Positions 33,244 through 42,988 are shown, numbered from the stretch's first letter. The stretch: DNA of 64,000 bases from JBDWFY01 sp039976075 (GCA_039976075.1 JBDWFY010000009.1:438829-502828), one strand, 5' to 3'. A program made the numbers and translations. Notes: generated by a model from the sequence alone, not told the origin.

Positions 33244-34755
33244 CTATTCGCGCGGGTAGCGTTGAGACGCCTCAAGAATATTCAGATCCATGTGATTGCG
33301 CATGTAGCGTTCGGACGCTTTCTGTAGTGGTTGGTAATCCCAGGGATAGAAGGAGCCATTACGCAGCGCACTGTAGACCACGTGGCGGCGCGCCTGGCTT
33401 TCACGAACCTGCTTGTCAAACAGCGACAGTGACCACCTTCGTTCAATTTGGTCCATCAGACCTGTAAAAATGTGCGTGTACTCTGGGTTTTCGGCGAGAT
33501 TGTTGAGTTCATGAGGATCGTTGTTGAGATCAAAGAGCTGTGGTGGGTCCAGATCACAACACACCAGCTTGAAGTGATCCTCCCGTAGAGCCACCAATGG
33601 TGCATAGGATCCCTCTGCTGCATATTCCATCGGCACGGGACCTCGTTCCGTCTTTCCCCAAGCAACCGGTACCAAGCTGACACCATCGGTCCACGGCTTG
33701 ACTTCATTGAGATCAAGGCCTGCGAGATCGGCTAAGGTGGGAACGACGTCCATTGTCGACGCGGGACCATCAATCCGTGTGGGAGACAATCCCGGTGCGC
33801 ACATCATCAGCGGAACGCGGGACGAACCGTCAAAGAAACTCATCTTGAACCATAGTCCGCGTTCGCCCAGCATGTCGCCATGATCAGAGACGAAGACAAT
33901 AATTGTATCGTCGCTAAGATCGCCTCGATGCAGAACATCAAGAATTTCGCCTATCTTTGCGTCGAGATAGGAGATATTGGCAAAATAGGCCCGCCGTGAC
34001 CGCCTGATATCTTTTTCAGTGATGGTGAAAGACTTGTAGTCATTTGCGAGCATCAATCGCTGCGAATGCGGATCCTGATCAGCGAAGGGGATTGCCGGTA
34101 TTTCGGGTTCAAGTTCGAGGCAATTCTCGTAGAGATCCCAATATTTTTTCCGGGCCACGTAAGGATCGTGCGGATGCGTAAAACTGACGGTCAGACACCA
34201 GGGCCGTTCATCCTTACGCCTGGACAGATCATATAATTTGCGTGTCGCGTTGTAAGCGACTTCGTCGTCATATTCGAGCTGATTGGATATCTCACCGATG
34301 CCTGCGCCGGTTACCGAGCCCAAATTGTGGTACCACCAGTCAACCCGCTCGCCCGGTTTGGTATAGTCCGGTGTCCATCCAAAGTCAGCCGGGTAAATAT
34401 CTGTCGTCAATCGCTCTTCAAAGCCATGCAACTGATCCGGTCCGACAAAATGCATTTTGCCCGACAGACAGGTGTGATAACCGGCCCGGCGCAAATGGTG
34501 CGCATAAGTCGGGATATCAGAAGTGAACTCCGCTGCATTGTCATAGACGCGTGTCCGGCTTGGCAGTTGTCCCGACATGAATGACGCGCGACCGGGTGCG
34601 CATAGCGGGCTGGCAGTATAGGTGTTGGCGAACCGAACAGAACGAGCCGCCAGCTGTTTCAGATTTGGCGCATGCAGGAAGTCGGCCGGGCCATCAGGAA
34701 AAAGCGTTCCGTTGAGCTGATCGACCATCAGAATGAGAATGTTTGGGCGTGTCAT
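33244..34755 (-). CDS. betC: choline sulfatase
   Basis: Hydrolyses choline-O-sulfate to choline and sulfate. The 503-residue protein begins NILILMVDQLNGTLFPDGPADFLHAP, has the sulfatase motif LCAPGRASFMSGQ with Cys52 as the formylglycine precursor, KMHFVGPDQLHGFEERLTTDIYP, and the choline-sulfatase-specific C-terminus WDYQPLQKASERYMRNHMDLN. The match to Sinorhizobium BetC is strong by memory. The maturase is not in the window, and neither are betA, betB or betI. It is convergent with DUF1638 and divergent from the virulence-factor-family gene, supplying the substrate end of the betaine pathway. Confidence 0.93.
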   Translation of the reverse strand: MTRPNILILMVDQLNGTLFPDGPADFLHAPNLKQLAARSVRFANTYTASPLCAPGRASFMSGQLPSRTRVYDNAAEFTSDIPTYAHHLRRAGYHTCLSGKMHFVGPDQLHGFEERLTTDIYPADFGWTPDYTKPGERVDWWYHNLGSVTGAGIGEISNQLEYDDEVAYNATRKLYDLSRRKDERPWCLTVSFTHPHDPYVARKKYWDLYENCLELEPEIPAIPFADQDPHSQRLMLANDYKSFTITEKDIRRSRRAYFANISYLDAKIGEILDVLHRGDLSDDTIIVFVSDHGDMLGERGLWFKMSFFDGSSRVPLMMCAPGLSPTRIDGPASTMDVVPTLADLAGLDLNEVKPWTDGVSLVPVAWGKTERGPVPMEYAAEGSYAPLVALREDHFKLVCCDLDPPQLFDLNNDPHELNNLAENPEYTHIFTGLMDQIERRWSLSLFDKQVRESQARRHVVYSALRNGSFYPWDYQPLQKASERYMRNHMDLNILEASQRYPRE

Positions 34756-35043
34756 CAGTGGCTAACCTGCGCAAGTTTTTGGATTTATGTCGACCGAACA
34801 TTTGGGTGGCGGATAACTGGGCACCGCCACGTTTTGCCTGCACTGACAGAGTGCCAGAAAAGATCCAGAATCCTGCAGAACATCTCGTATTTGTGTGCTT
34901 TCCTGACAGACATGTAAATCTTTTCTGATCCGAATTGACGTGCTCCGTCGCTTTTAAGCTTCATGATGTCGTCCATGGACGGTTCGGGGCTCGAGACAGG
35001 AAGCACACTTAGTAATGCGAGGTGCCTCGATCGGAGAGTGTGG

Positions 35044-35346
35044 ATGGCGCAAAAAACGATTGTTTACTGGCGAGATATCCCGGCACAGGTAATTGTGAAA
35101 GCCGGGCGAAAGTCGGCAAAGCGTGAGTTGCCGGAAAAGTTCATCCAGGCAATTGACCGCTGTGCGATGATAGCAGGAGCCGATGAAACGGATGCCTATC
35201 TCGCCGACTGGCGGCGCGGTGTTCCTGAGCCAGTGGGAGATGATCTTGAGAGCGAAGCCGACGCTGCCATAGCAGGGTTGATGGAAGCCTATCCGGCGGA
35301 ACGATTGAAGTCGCTGATTGCGATGGGGGGCCGGAACGATGCGTAA
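35044..35346 (+). CDS. 'virulence factor' family protein (PF13769-like)
   Basis: Small 100-residue protein with no known biochemical activity; the family name is historic. I start at the ATG at 35044 (MAQKTIVYWRDIPAQVIV), which has CGGAGAG upstream; the frame extends to 34963 without family sequence. It has the conserved opening YWRDIPAQVI, a basic stretch (KAGRKSAKRELP) and an acidic second half ending AYPAERLKSL. It overlaps the start of the MetF-like gene by 8 bases, so it is translationally coupled with the folate/corrinoid genes, and it typically travels with them. Its role could be a chaperone or accessory subunit, but that is a guess. Confidence 0.75.
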   Translation: MAQKTIVYWRDIPAQVIVKAGRKSAKRELPEKFIQAIDRCAMIAGADETDAYLADWRRGVPEPVGDDLESEADAAIAGLMEAYPAERLKSLIAMGGRNDA

Positions 35347-36235
35347 AGGTCCTTTACCGGCGTCAATTGAAGCTTCGCCAACTCAGATTGTTGAGAAATC
35401 CGAACTCTTTTTGTCTGTACCGCAAGGCAGCCGAATTTACTTGACTGATCTGGGCAACTGCCCGGATCCAGTAATTGTCAATGCAGCCCGCCAAATTCGC
35501 GATATGGGGTGCATTGCCGTCCCCCACCTGGCAGCCCGGCGCTTTGCTTCGCAGGAAGCTTTTGAAACAAGAATAAAAGCGCTCGCAGCTGAGGCAGGAG
35601 TAAATGAGGCGCTGGTGATTGCGGGGGAGAGTTCATCGCCCGGTCCTCTGGCATCTTCTCTTGCCATGTTACAGACCGGTCTTTTTGATGCGCTGGGCTT
35701 CAAGCATATCGCCGTTGCCGGGCATCCGGAAGGGTCTCCGGACGTTCCCAGCGCGGTAATCTACGATTATCTGCTGCATAAACACTCTTTTGCCCGGAAT
35801 TCGGATGCGGAATTTCGAATTGTAACGCAGTTCGGGTTCGACCCTGAGAAGGTCATTGCCTGGCTTGGAGAGTTGGAGAGTTTTGGCAATGAGTTTCCGG
35901 TCCACATCGGCATTGCCGGACCGGCCAAAGTGTCGACTTTGCTCAAATTCGCTGCCATTGCTGGCGTCGGCAATTCCATCAATTTTCTCAAAAAGCGCAG
36001 CGGTTCCATGTTGACGATGCTGGCCGGATATGATCCGGACGATGTTGTCAATCGTCTCGAGGACCATGTGGCCCTCAACGCTCAAAGCCAACTTGCACAG
36101 ATCCATGTCTATCCATTTGGTGGCGTGCGCAAAAGCGGTGAATGGCTGGTGCAACGTGGTTCCTGGGCCCTTGGATCAGAGGGCCATACCACAGGCGAAC
36201 ACGCCCCGTTTCTAAAAAAAGAGGTGATTGAATGA
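35339..36235 (+). CDS. MetF-like 5,10-methylenetetrahydrofolate reductase
   Basis: A 298-residue TIM-barrel protein of the MTHFR group. The ATG at 35339 overlaps the upstream gene by 8 bases. Family features are the first strand (PASIEASP, replacing the FEFFPP seen in E. coli), RDMGCIAVPHLAARR, the AGHPEGSPD segment (equivalent to the YPEVHPE region) and VTQFGFDPEKV. The loop containing E. coli MetF Asp120 (LRGD) reads VIAGESSSPG, apparently Glu instead of Asp. It is divergent enough that it may be a specialised enzyme oxidising methyl-THF formed from betaines. It is coupled to the MtgA-like gene by ATGA overlap. Confidence 0.82.
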   Translation: MRKGPLPASIEASPTQIVEKSELFLSVPQGSRIYLTDLGNCPDPVIVNAARQIRDMGCIAVPHLAARRFASQEAFETRIKALAAEAGVNEALVIAGESSSPGPLASSLAMLQTGLFDALGFKHIAVAGHPEGSPDVPSAVIYDYLLHKHSFARNSDAEFRIVTQFGFDPEKVIAWLGELESFGNEFPVHIGIAGPAKVSTLLKFAAIAGVGNSINFLKKRSGSMLTMLAGYDPDDVVNRLEDHVALNAQSQLAQIHVYPFGGVRKSGEWLVQRGSWALGSEGHTTGEHAPFLKKEVIE

Positions 36236-37158
36236 CACGAACGGTTGTCTCCTCCGCCACCAGAGAAGTGGTTATCGGCTTCGATCAGCCGTTCTGTGTC
36301 ATTGGTGAACGGATTAATCCCACCGGTCGCAAGAAGCTCGCAGCTGCGATGAAAGAAGGAGACTATTCGCAGGTTGAAGCTGATGCGCTGGCACAGGTTG
36401 CTGCCGGAGCGCATATGCTCGATGTCAATGCTGGCATTCCTCTGGCGGATGAACCACGCATATTAGCAGAAACCATCCAACTGGTTCAGGGGTTGGTTGA
36501 TGTACCGCTATCGATAGATTCCTCGATCATTGATGCGCTCGAGGCTGGTCTCTCCGTTTATCAGGGCAAAGCTCTGGTCAATTCGGTGACCGGAGAAGAT
36601 GAATCTCTTGAGCGCGTGCTGCCGCTGGTGAAAAAACATGGCGCAGCGGTTGTCGCCATCTCGAACGATGAAACCGGTATCTCCACGGATCCCGATGTAC
36701 GGTTTGAAGTCGCCAAGAAGATTGTGCATCGGGCGATGGACCACGGCATTCCCGCATCGGATGTGGTGGTTGATCCACTTGTAATGCCAATCGGCGCCAT
36801 GAACGATGCCGGTCGTCAGGTATTTCAGTTGCTAAGACGCCTGAAAGAAGAATTGAAAGTCAACTCCACGTGTGGTGCGTCCAATATTTCGTTCGGTGTA
36901 CCCAACCGGCATGTGTTGAATGCACATTTTCTGGCGATGGCTTCGGTGGCCGGCATGACCTCTGCCATTATGAACCCGCTGCACAAAGAGGAAATGGACG
37001 GTATCGCTGCCGCCAATATGCTCAATGGCGTTGATCCGGACTGTGCCGTTTGGCTCCGTACGAACCGCCCGGCGCCAAATCCGGACGATCCGGCGGGCGA
37101 GGGGGCTAGAGGACGGCGCGCGGGCGGTCGTAGACGGCGCGTACCGGCAACAGCATAG
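36232..37158 (+). CDS. methyltetrahydrofolate:corrinoid methyltransferase (MtgA-like)
   Basis: A 308-residue pterin-binding (DHPS-like) protein, which moves methyl groups between corrinoid protein and THF. Typical elements are VIGERINPTGRKKLAAAM, AGAHMLDVNAGIP, LSIDSSIIDALEAGL, VNSVTGEDE and the C-terminal KVNSTCGASNISFG-PNR segment. MtgA and AcsE/MtvA-type enzymes share these. Family members end near the WLRTNRP segment; here a Pro/Gly linker and a tail with 7 Arg in the last 18 residues (ARGRRAGGRRRRVP) follow, using mixed Arg codons. The ATG overlaps the metF-like stop (ATGA). Confidence 0.88.
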   Translation: MTRTVVSSATREVVIGFDQPFCVIGERINPTGRKKLAAAMKEGDYSQVEADALAQVAAGAHMLDVNAGIPLADEPRILAETIQLVQGLVDVPLSIDSSIIDALEAGLSVYQGKALVNSVTGEDESLERVLPLVKKHGAAVVAISNDETGISTDPDVRFEVAKKIVHRAMDHGIPASDVVVDPLVMPIGAMNDAGRQVFQLLRRLKEELKVNSTCGASNISFGVPNRHVLNAHFLAMASVAGMTSAIMNPLHKEEMDGIAAANMLNGVDPDCAVWLRTNRPAPNPDDPAGEGARGRRAGGRRRRVPATA

Positions 37159-37173
37159 GCAGTTTAACTGCGC

Positions 37174-39228
37174 ATGGACGATAGGGTTAAATCGGCAATC
37201 GATACAGAACAGAAGCTTGCAAAGGTTGTGTTTCAACCAAGTGGAAGGCGCGGGAATTTTGCCGTCGGCACACCGTTGCTTGATGCCGCGCGATCGCTCG
37301 GTGTTTATGTAGAATCTGTCTGCGGTGGACGCGGTATATGTGGCCGTTGTCAGATTTCCGTGTCTGAAGGGAAATTCGCAAAGGAAAGCATTCAGAGCGA
37401 GAAAAACAACCTCGCCGGTTCCACTGATCTGGAAGACAGATACGTATCCTTGCGCGGGATTGCAGAAGGGAGACGTCTGAGCTGCCAGGCGAAGATTGCC
37501 GGTGATCTGGTCGTTGATGTTCCCATCGATGCACAGACAAATCGTCAGGTCGTCCGCAAACGGGCAGAGAGCCGACGAATCAATCCCGACCCTGCAACCG
37601 ATCTCTACACTGTAACGGTCAGTGAACCGGATATGGAAACGCCTCGGGGGGATGCGGACCGGTTACGCGATGCACTTTTGGCAGCGGCGGGTCTTGAAAC
37701 TCTTGTGATCGATTTTCCACTCTTGTCGCAAGTGCAGAAAATCCTGCGTGCTGGATTTTGGACCGTCACCGCCGCGATATATTGTGATCGCAACAAAGAG
37801 GCGGTTGTGACCGGTCTTTGGCCGGGTGAAAAGAAGACGATCTATGGACTTGCGGTCGACATCGGTTCCACGACAATTGCAGCCCACCTGTGCGACTTGA
37901 AATCAGGCCGAACTGTTTCTTCAGCGGGCACTTCGAATCCGCAGATCCGCTTTGGCGAAGATCTGATGTCGCGCGTTTCCTACCTCCAGATGAATCAAGA
38001 CCGCCTGCCTGATCTTGTGAAAACGGTCCGCGATGCAATCAATGCGTTGATCGGTAAGCTCGTTCAGGATATCGGCGTGCAGCGGAGCGATGTGCTGGAG
38101 GCCGTCTTCGTCGGCAACCCGGTCATGCATCATCTGTTTCTGGCGATCGATCCGACGGAGCTTGGTGGTGCGCCGTTTGCACTGGCTGTATCTGATGCCC
38201 TTTCTTTTCCAGCTCAGGATCTGGACCTTGAAATGGGGGCGGGTACACGTGTCTACATGCTGCCCTGTATCGCCGGACATGTTGGTGCGGACGCCGCAGC
38301 TGCGACATTGTCCGAAGCGCCTTACAGGCAGGATGCACTGACGCTGCTGGTTGATATTGGCACCAATGCGGAAATTATCCTTGGCAACAAAGATCGGGTA
38401 CTGGCTGCGAGTTCACCAACGGGTCCTGCCTTTGAAGGCGCAGAAATCTCCTGCGGTCAGCGGGCGGCACCTGGTGCAATCGAACGCATTCGCATCGATC
38501 GGGAGACGCTGGAACCACGTTTCAAGGTGATCGGTGTTGACGCCTGGTCTGACGAAACGGGTTTTGACGATGAGATTGACGCCGTCGGCGTCACGGGGAT
38601 CTGCGGTTCAGGTATTATCGAGGCTGTCGCAGAAATGTATTTGACCGGCATCATCACCGAGGACGGTGTAGTGAACGGAGCTATGTCTGAGCGCTCAAAT
38701 CGCATTGTCCAGCGCGGGCGCACCTTTGCGTATGTCATCCAAAGCGAAGGGATCGAAATTTCCATCAACCAGACCGATATTCGGGCGATCCAGCTTGCCA
38801 AAGCAGCGCTCTATGCCGGTGTGAAACTGCTTCTCGACAAATTGGGCACACAGGAAATCAAGCGCATTCGCCTTGCCGGGGCCTTTGGCAGCTATATCGA
38901 TACCAAATATGCGATGGTTCTGGGTCTCGTCCCGGACTGTGATCTGGCTGAAGTTTCAGGCATCGGCAACGCGGCGGGAACCGGTGCCCGGATGGCTCTG
39001 CTCAATCGAGGCCACCGCCGGGAAATCGAACAGACGGTGGAAAATATCGAGAAGATCGAAACAGCCCTGGAACCAAAATTTCAGGAACACTTTGTCAACG
39101 CGATGGCCCTGCCTAACAAGGTCGATCCTTTTCCGAAACTACGGATGGAAGTTGATCTGCCTGCACCATCCGGTGGCGCGGCTGCACCTGATGGCAGTTC
39201 GCGGCGTCGCCGGCGTCGGCGAGACTGA
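37174..39228 (+). CDS. corrinoid-activating 2Fe-2S / ASKHA protein (RACo-like, DUF4445)
   Basis: A 684-residue activase that reduces inactive Co(II) corrinoid. An N-terminal ferredoxin domain has Cys50, Cys56 and Cys59 (CGGRGICGRC) and Cys104 (LSCQAKI), the usual 2Fe-2S ligands. The remainder is an ASKHA-type ATPase with AVDIGSTTIAAHLCDL, VGNPVMHHLFLAIDP, VDIGTNAEI and GICGSGIIEAVAEM. This is the RACo (acetogen) type with 2Fe-2S rather than RamA (4Fe-4S). The C-terminus is a GA-rich linker and seven consecutive Arg (SSRRRRRRRD) encoded by CGG, CGT, CGC and CGA. It lies 15 bases after the MtgA-like gene. Confidence 0.93.
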   Translation: MDDRVKSAIDTEQKLAKVVFQPSGRRGNFAVGTPLLDAARSLGVYVESVCGGRGICGRCQISVSEGKFAKESIQSEKNNLAGSTDLEDRYVSLRGIAEGRRLSCQAKIAGDLVVDVPIDAQTNRQVVRKRAESRRINPDPATDLYTVTVSEPDMETPRGDADRLRDALLAAAGLETLVIDFPLLSQVQKILRAGFWTVTAAIYCDRNKEAVVTGLWPGEKKTIYGLAVDIGSTTIAAHLCDLKSGRTVSSAGTSNPQIRFGEDLMSRVSYLQMNQDRLPDLVKTVRDAINALIGKLVQDIGVQRSDVLEAVFVGNPVMHHLFLAIDPTELGGAPFALAVSDALSFPAQDLDLEMGAGTRVYMLPCIAGHVGADAAAATLSEAPYRQDALTLLVDIGTNAEIILGNKDRVLAASSPTGPAFEGAEISCGQRAAPGAIERIRIDRETLEPRFKVIGVDAWSDETGFDDEIDAVGVTGICGSGIIEAVAEMYLTGIITEDGVVNGAMSERSNRIVQRGRTFAYVIQSEGIEISINQTDIRAIQLAKAALYAGVKLLLDKLGTQEIKRIRLAGAFGSYIDTKYAMVLGLVPDCDLAEVSGIGNAAGTGARMALLNRGHRREIEQTVENIEKIETALEPKFQEHFVNAMALPNKVDPFPKLRMEVDLPAPSGGAAAPDGSSRRRRRRRD

Positions 39229-39256
39229 CAATTCTTCAGTGTAGTGCGGATCAAGC

Positions 39257-40285
39257 CTATGCTGCATCCTGCCTGCGACCCCGACGGCGTCCGGATGTTC
39301 GGTGCGCACGTTGACCGGTCTCACTTCTCGGTGGTGATATGAGCGGACCTATCTGTTCAACGATTTTCTCTGATGTTGGCCGCGGGCCCGGTGTGTGGTC
39401 GTCCATCGCAGCACGCATGGCGGCAATGTGATGGGCGGATGTGCCGCAACAACCACCGATGATGCGGGCGCCGGCATCAAGTGCCAAATGGGTATAACGG
39501 GCCATCAGGTCAGGCGTGCCGGTATAGACGACTTCGTCGCCCCGAATGACCGGGATACCGCAATTGGCTTTGGCGACGATGAGAGCATCGGGATATTTTT
39601 CGGTTATCTCCAAAGTGGCTACCAGCAAATCTGAAGCACCGACCCCGCAATTTGAGCCATAGGCCACGGGCTCGCACGTAAACTGTTCCGTGAGTGAGCC
39701 CAGGCCTGCCGGGGAGAGACCCATCATGGTTTTCCCTGCCGTGTCGAAACTTGCGGTAAGAACAAAGGGGAGGCCGGATGCGGCAGCGGCTTCAGCCGCA
39801 GCCTTCATTTCCTCAGGTGCTGACATGGTTTCGATCCAAAGGACATCTACACCACCATGCTTCAAACCGTCGATCTGGTCGGCAAACGCAATGACTGCGT
39901 CCTGGTAGGTAAGAGCACCCAGCGGGACCAGAAGTTCGCCGGTCGGTCCGATGGAACCGGCAACAAGCACATCTCGATCCACTTCATTTGCAATTTCTCG
40001 TGCCAGGAGAACTCCGGCTGTGTTCAGTTCCCCAACTCTGTGCTGTGCAGCGTGAAGCTTCAGGCGATGAGCATTGCATCCAAAAGTGTTGGTCAGAATG
40101 ATATCGGCACCGGCTTCGACAAATTGCCGATGCAATGTGCGGACCTTTTCCGGCTCATCCACATTCCACAATTCCGGTGCGTCCCCGGAGGTCAATCCCA
40201 TGTCAAACAGGGTTGTTCCTGTGGCGCCGTCGGCCAGTAGGGCCCTTTTTTTGCCGATCAGTTCCTGAAATCTGGACTGGTCCAT
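39257..40285 (-). CDS. bmt: betaine-homocysteine / homocysteine S-methyltransferase
   Basis: A 342-residue cobalamin-independent methyltransferase that transfers a methyl group, probably from betaine, to homocysteine. It has LLADGATGTTLFDMG, TNTFGCNAHRL, IETMSAPEEMKAA and the zinc cysteines Cys213 (GSNCG) and Cys279-Cys280 (GGCCGTS). The C-terminal 23 residues form an Arg-rich tail (RAHRTSGRRRGRRQDAA) after a short Pro-containing linker; the family core ends before it. It lies 158 bases downstream of the DMGDH-like gene, co-directional, and convergent with the activase gene. Confidence 0.88.
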   Translation of the reverse strand: MDQSRFQELIGKKRALLADGATGTTLFDMGLTSGDAPELWNVDEPEKVRTLHRQFVEAGADIILTNTFGCNAHRLKLHAAQHRVGELNTAGVLLAREIANEVDRDVLVAGSIGPTGELLVPLGALTYQDAVIAFADQIDGLKHGGVDVLWIETMSAPEEMKAAAEAAAASGLPFVLTASFDTAGKTMMGLSPAGLGSLTEQFTCEPVAYGSNCGVGASDLLVATLEITEKYPDALIVAKANCGIPVIRGDEVVYTGTPDLMARYTHLALDAGARIIGGCCGTSAHHIAAMRAAMDDHTPGPRPTSEKIVEQIGPLISPPRSETGQRAHRTSGRRRGRRQDAA

Positions 40286-40310
40286 TTCAATTGCCCTTTT
40301 ATTCGTCAGC

Positions 40311-40337
40311 CTGAGAAGAACGCCAGAGTCTTCTCAG
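40311..40337 (-). other. perfect 9-bp hairpin between the DMGDH-like gene and bmt
   Basis: CTGAGAAGA (40311-40319) pairs with TCTTCTCAG (40329-40337) across a 9-base loop, 26 bases before the bmt start codon. Bases downstream on the minus strand are not T-rich, so it could modulate translation or processing rather than terminate. Confidence 0.5.
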
Positions 40338-40443
40338 TCTCTCGTCTGAATAGGAACGGCTCCGGTACTCGCAAGGAGGGAGTGCAAGCCGCAATCAGAT
40401 TGATCGATGTTTTTGTCTGTGAACAGCTCGTCTGTTGTGCTCG

Positions 40444-42954
40444 TCAGTCGCGCAGCCGCTCGTTCTGCGGGTCAAACGGCGATTCTTCGATCACAGTCAC
40501 CGGATACATCTTGTCCAAAATCTTGATTTCCAGTTTTGTACCCAGTTCCGCGAGATGCGGGGGGACCATGGCGAGCGCGAGGCTCTTGCCGACCCGCCAG
40601 CCATAGCCGCCCGACGTTGCCCGTCCTACGAGTTCTCCGTCTAGATAAATTGGTTCCGATCCGCGTGCATCAGCATCCGTTACATCGTGCACTTCCATCG
40701 TGACAAACTGCCATTTGAAACCCTTCTGCTGCCATTCCACAAGCCCGCTCCGGCCAATGAAATCTTCCTTCTGCAGTCGGACAAATCGATCCAGACCCGA
40801 TTCAAAGGCTGAATATTCAATTGACAACTCACGGGGGATCAGGCGGTATGATTTCTCCAGCCGTAGTGCATCCATGGCGCGAATTCCAAAGGGTTTGATG
40901 TCAAACTCAGCGCCGGCCTCCATGATCAGGTCGAAAATCAGATTCTGCATTTCGATCGGGTGATGCAGCTCCCATCCCAGTTCTCCGACAAAGTTGACAC
41001 GCAGCGCGTGGGCCTGCGCCCTCCCGACATTGATGAACTGTCCGGTTAGCCACGGGAAGGCATCGTTAGAGAGATCAGCATCAGTCAGTTTTTGAAGCAA
41101 ATCGCGCGAACGAGGACCGGCGATAACAAGCACACCATGTTCAGACGTGACTTTTTCCAGTTTTACCGAGCCGTCCTCCGGCAATGCCTTCAACAGATAA
41201 TCGAAGTCGTGCCGTTCGTAGGCCCCGGCGGAGACGAGGTAAAAGTATTCCGGACCGGTTTTATAAATCGTGAATTCAGACCGCACACCACCGTACTTTG
41301 TCAGCATGTGGCACAGACCGACCCGGCCGATCTTCTTTGGTATGCGATTGGCCACCAGATAGTCGAGCCAGTCGGCAGCTCCCGGTCCTGAAACCGTGAA
41401 TTTCGCAAAGGCCGACATGTCCAGCAAGCCGACTTTTTCATGAACGTGACGCGCTTCGTTGCCCACATGTTCAAAATAGTTGGATCGGCGGAAGGAGTAC
41501 TTTTCTACGATGCGACCATCTTCAAGGGCAGGGGCGTGGTTCTCGCTCAGAAGCACATCGTCCTTGGCCAAGTCTGCGTCGCTGAGCGAAAGGTCGCCTG
41601 GCGCAAACCAGTTGGGCCGTTCCCAGCCGTAAACAGAACCGAAGACTCCGCCCAGTGCCTTCATACGATCGTAACAGGGCGTCTTTTTCAGAGGGCGACC
41701 GGCTGAGCGTTCTTCATCGGGATAGTGCACGGTAAAGACGTTCGCATAGGCTTCTTCGTTTTTCTGTCTCAGATATCCGCGCGAGGCATAAGGACCGAAG
41801 CGGCGGGGATCGACCCCCATCATATCAATTGACGGTTCACCTTCGACAATCCATTCCGCCAGTTGCCAACCGGCGCCACCAGCAGCAGTGACGCCAAAGG
41901 AATGCCCTTCATTGAGCCAGAAGTTTTTCAGATCCCAGGCCGGTCCAATGATCGGAGACCCATCCGGCGTGTACGCGATTGCACCGTTATAGACTTTCTT
42001 GACGCCGACCTCGCCAAAGGCCGGCACGCGCGCAATAGCAGTCTCGATATGCGGCATCAACCGTTCAAGGTCTTCCTGGAAGAGCTCGTATTCACTGTCA
42101 TCGTCCGGCGCATCAACATAGCAACACGGCGCACCCTTCTCGTAAGGACCAAGCAGCAGGCCACCATTTTCCTCTCGCATGTACCATGAGGAATCCGCTT
42201 CACGCAGAACACCCATTTCCGGCAGACCTTTTGCCTGCCGTTCCTGGATCGCGGGGTGTGGCTCCGTGACGATATATTGATGTTCAACGGGGATTACCGG
42301 AATATCCAGTCCCACAAGTGCTCCGGTTTTTCTAGCAAAGTTGCCGGTTGCGGAGACGACGTGCTCACAGGTGATGTCGCCTTTGTCTGTGGAGACAGTC
42401 CATTCTCCGCTTCTATCCTGCGCTATGCCGGTGACGCTGGTGTAGCGATAGATTTCAGCACCGCCCTCGCGTGCGCCAGAAGCGAAGGCCTGAGTCAGAT
42501 CCGCTGGTTGGATATAACCGTCTTCCGGGTGTTGGATCGCACCGAGTATTCCGTCCGTCTCGCATAAAGGCCAGATTTCGCGCAGCTGTTCCGGCGTCAG
42601 TTTTTTGACATCAACGCCGATCGTCTCTGCGACACCGGCATAGTACATAAATTCATCCCAGCGATCTTTCGTTCGCGCCAGGCGAATGTTGGACACCTGG
42701 CTCAATCCGACGGGCTGTCCGGTCTCCGCTTCAAGTTTCTGGTACAGATTGACTGAATATTTATGGATCTGACCGACAGCGTAACTCATATTGAAGAGGG
42801 GCAGGAGACCGGCTGCATGCCAGGTCGAACCGGAGGTGAGTTCCTTTCGTTCGATCAGAACTACATCGGACCACCCCTTCTTCACCAGATGATACAGCGT
42901 TGAGACGCCTACAACGCCTCCGCCGATAACCACCACGCGTGCATGTGTTTTCAT
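40444..42954 (-). CDS. dimethylglycine dehydrogenase-like FAD/aminomethyltransferase protein
   Basis: An 836-residue protein made of an N-terminal FAD-dependent DAO oxidase domain (VVVIGGGVVGVSTLYHLVKKG at about residues 5-25, ERKELTSGSTWHAAGLL) and a C-terminal GcvT-like folate-binding domain (VNFVGELGWELHHP, ALRLEKSYRLI). This is the two-domain plan of dimethylglycine and sarcosine dehydrogenase. The start is the ATG at 42954, with ACAGGA upstream (the frame reaches 42984). It probably oxidises dimethylglycine to sarcosine with methylene-THF, which the sox operon then handles. No Arg tail is present. It is divergent from mttB. Confidence 0.85.
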   Translation of the reverse strand: MKTHARVVVIGGGVVGVSTLYHLVKKGWSDVVLIERKELTSGSTWHAAGLLPLFNMSYAVGQIHKYSVNLYQKLEAETGQPVGLSQVSNIRLARTKDRWDEFMYYAGVAETIGVDVKKLTPEQLREIWPLCETDGILGAIQHPEDGYIQPADLTQAFASGAREGGAEIYRYTSVTGIAQDRSGEWTVSTDKGDITCEHVVSATGNFARKTGALVGLDIPVIPVEHQYIVTEPHPAIQERQAKGLPEMGVLREADSSWYMREENGGLLLGPYEKGAPCCYVDAPDDDSEYELFQEDLERLMPHIETAIARVPAFGEVGVKKVYNGAIAYTPDGSPIIGPAWDLKNFWLNEGHSFGVTAAGGAGWQLAEWIVEGEPSIDMMGVDPRRFGPYASRGYLRQKNEEAYANVFTVHYPDEERSAGRPLKKTPCYDRMKALGGVFGSVYGWERPNWFAPGDLSLSDADLAKDDVLLSENHAPALEDGRIVEKYSFRRSNYFEHVGNEARHVHEKVGLLDMSAFAKFTVSGPGAADWLDYLVANRIPKKIGRVGLCHMLTKYGGVRSEFTIYKTGPEYFYLVSAGAYERHDFDYLLKALPEDGSVKLEKVTSEHGVLVIAGPRSRDLLQKLTDADLSNDAFPWLTGQFINVGRAQAHALRVNFVGELGWELHHPIEMQNLIFDLIMEAGAEFDIKPFGIRAMDALRLEKSYRLIPRELSIEYSAFESGLDRFVRLQKEDFIGRSGLVEWQQKGFKWQFVTMEVHDVTDADARGSEPIYLDGELVGRATSGGYGWRVGKSLALAMVPPHLAELGTKLEIKILDKMYPVTVIEESPFDPQNERLRD

Positions 42955-42988
42955 GGTCCTGTCCCTATCGTCAACGTCTTGCATAAAA

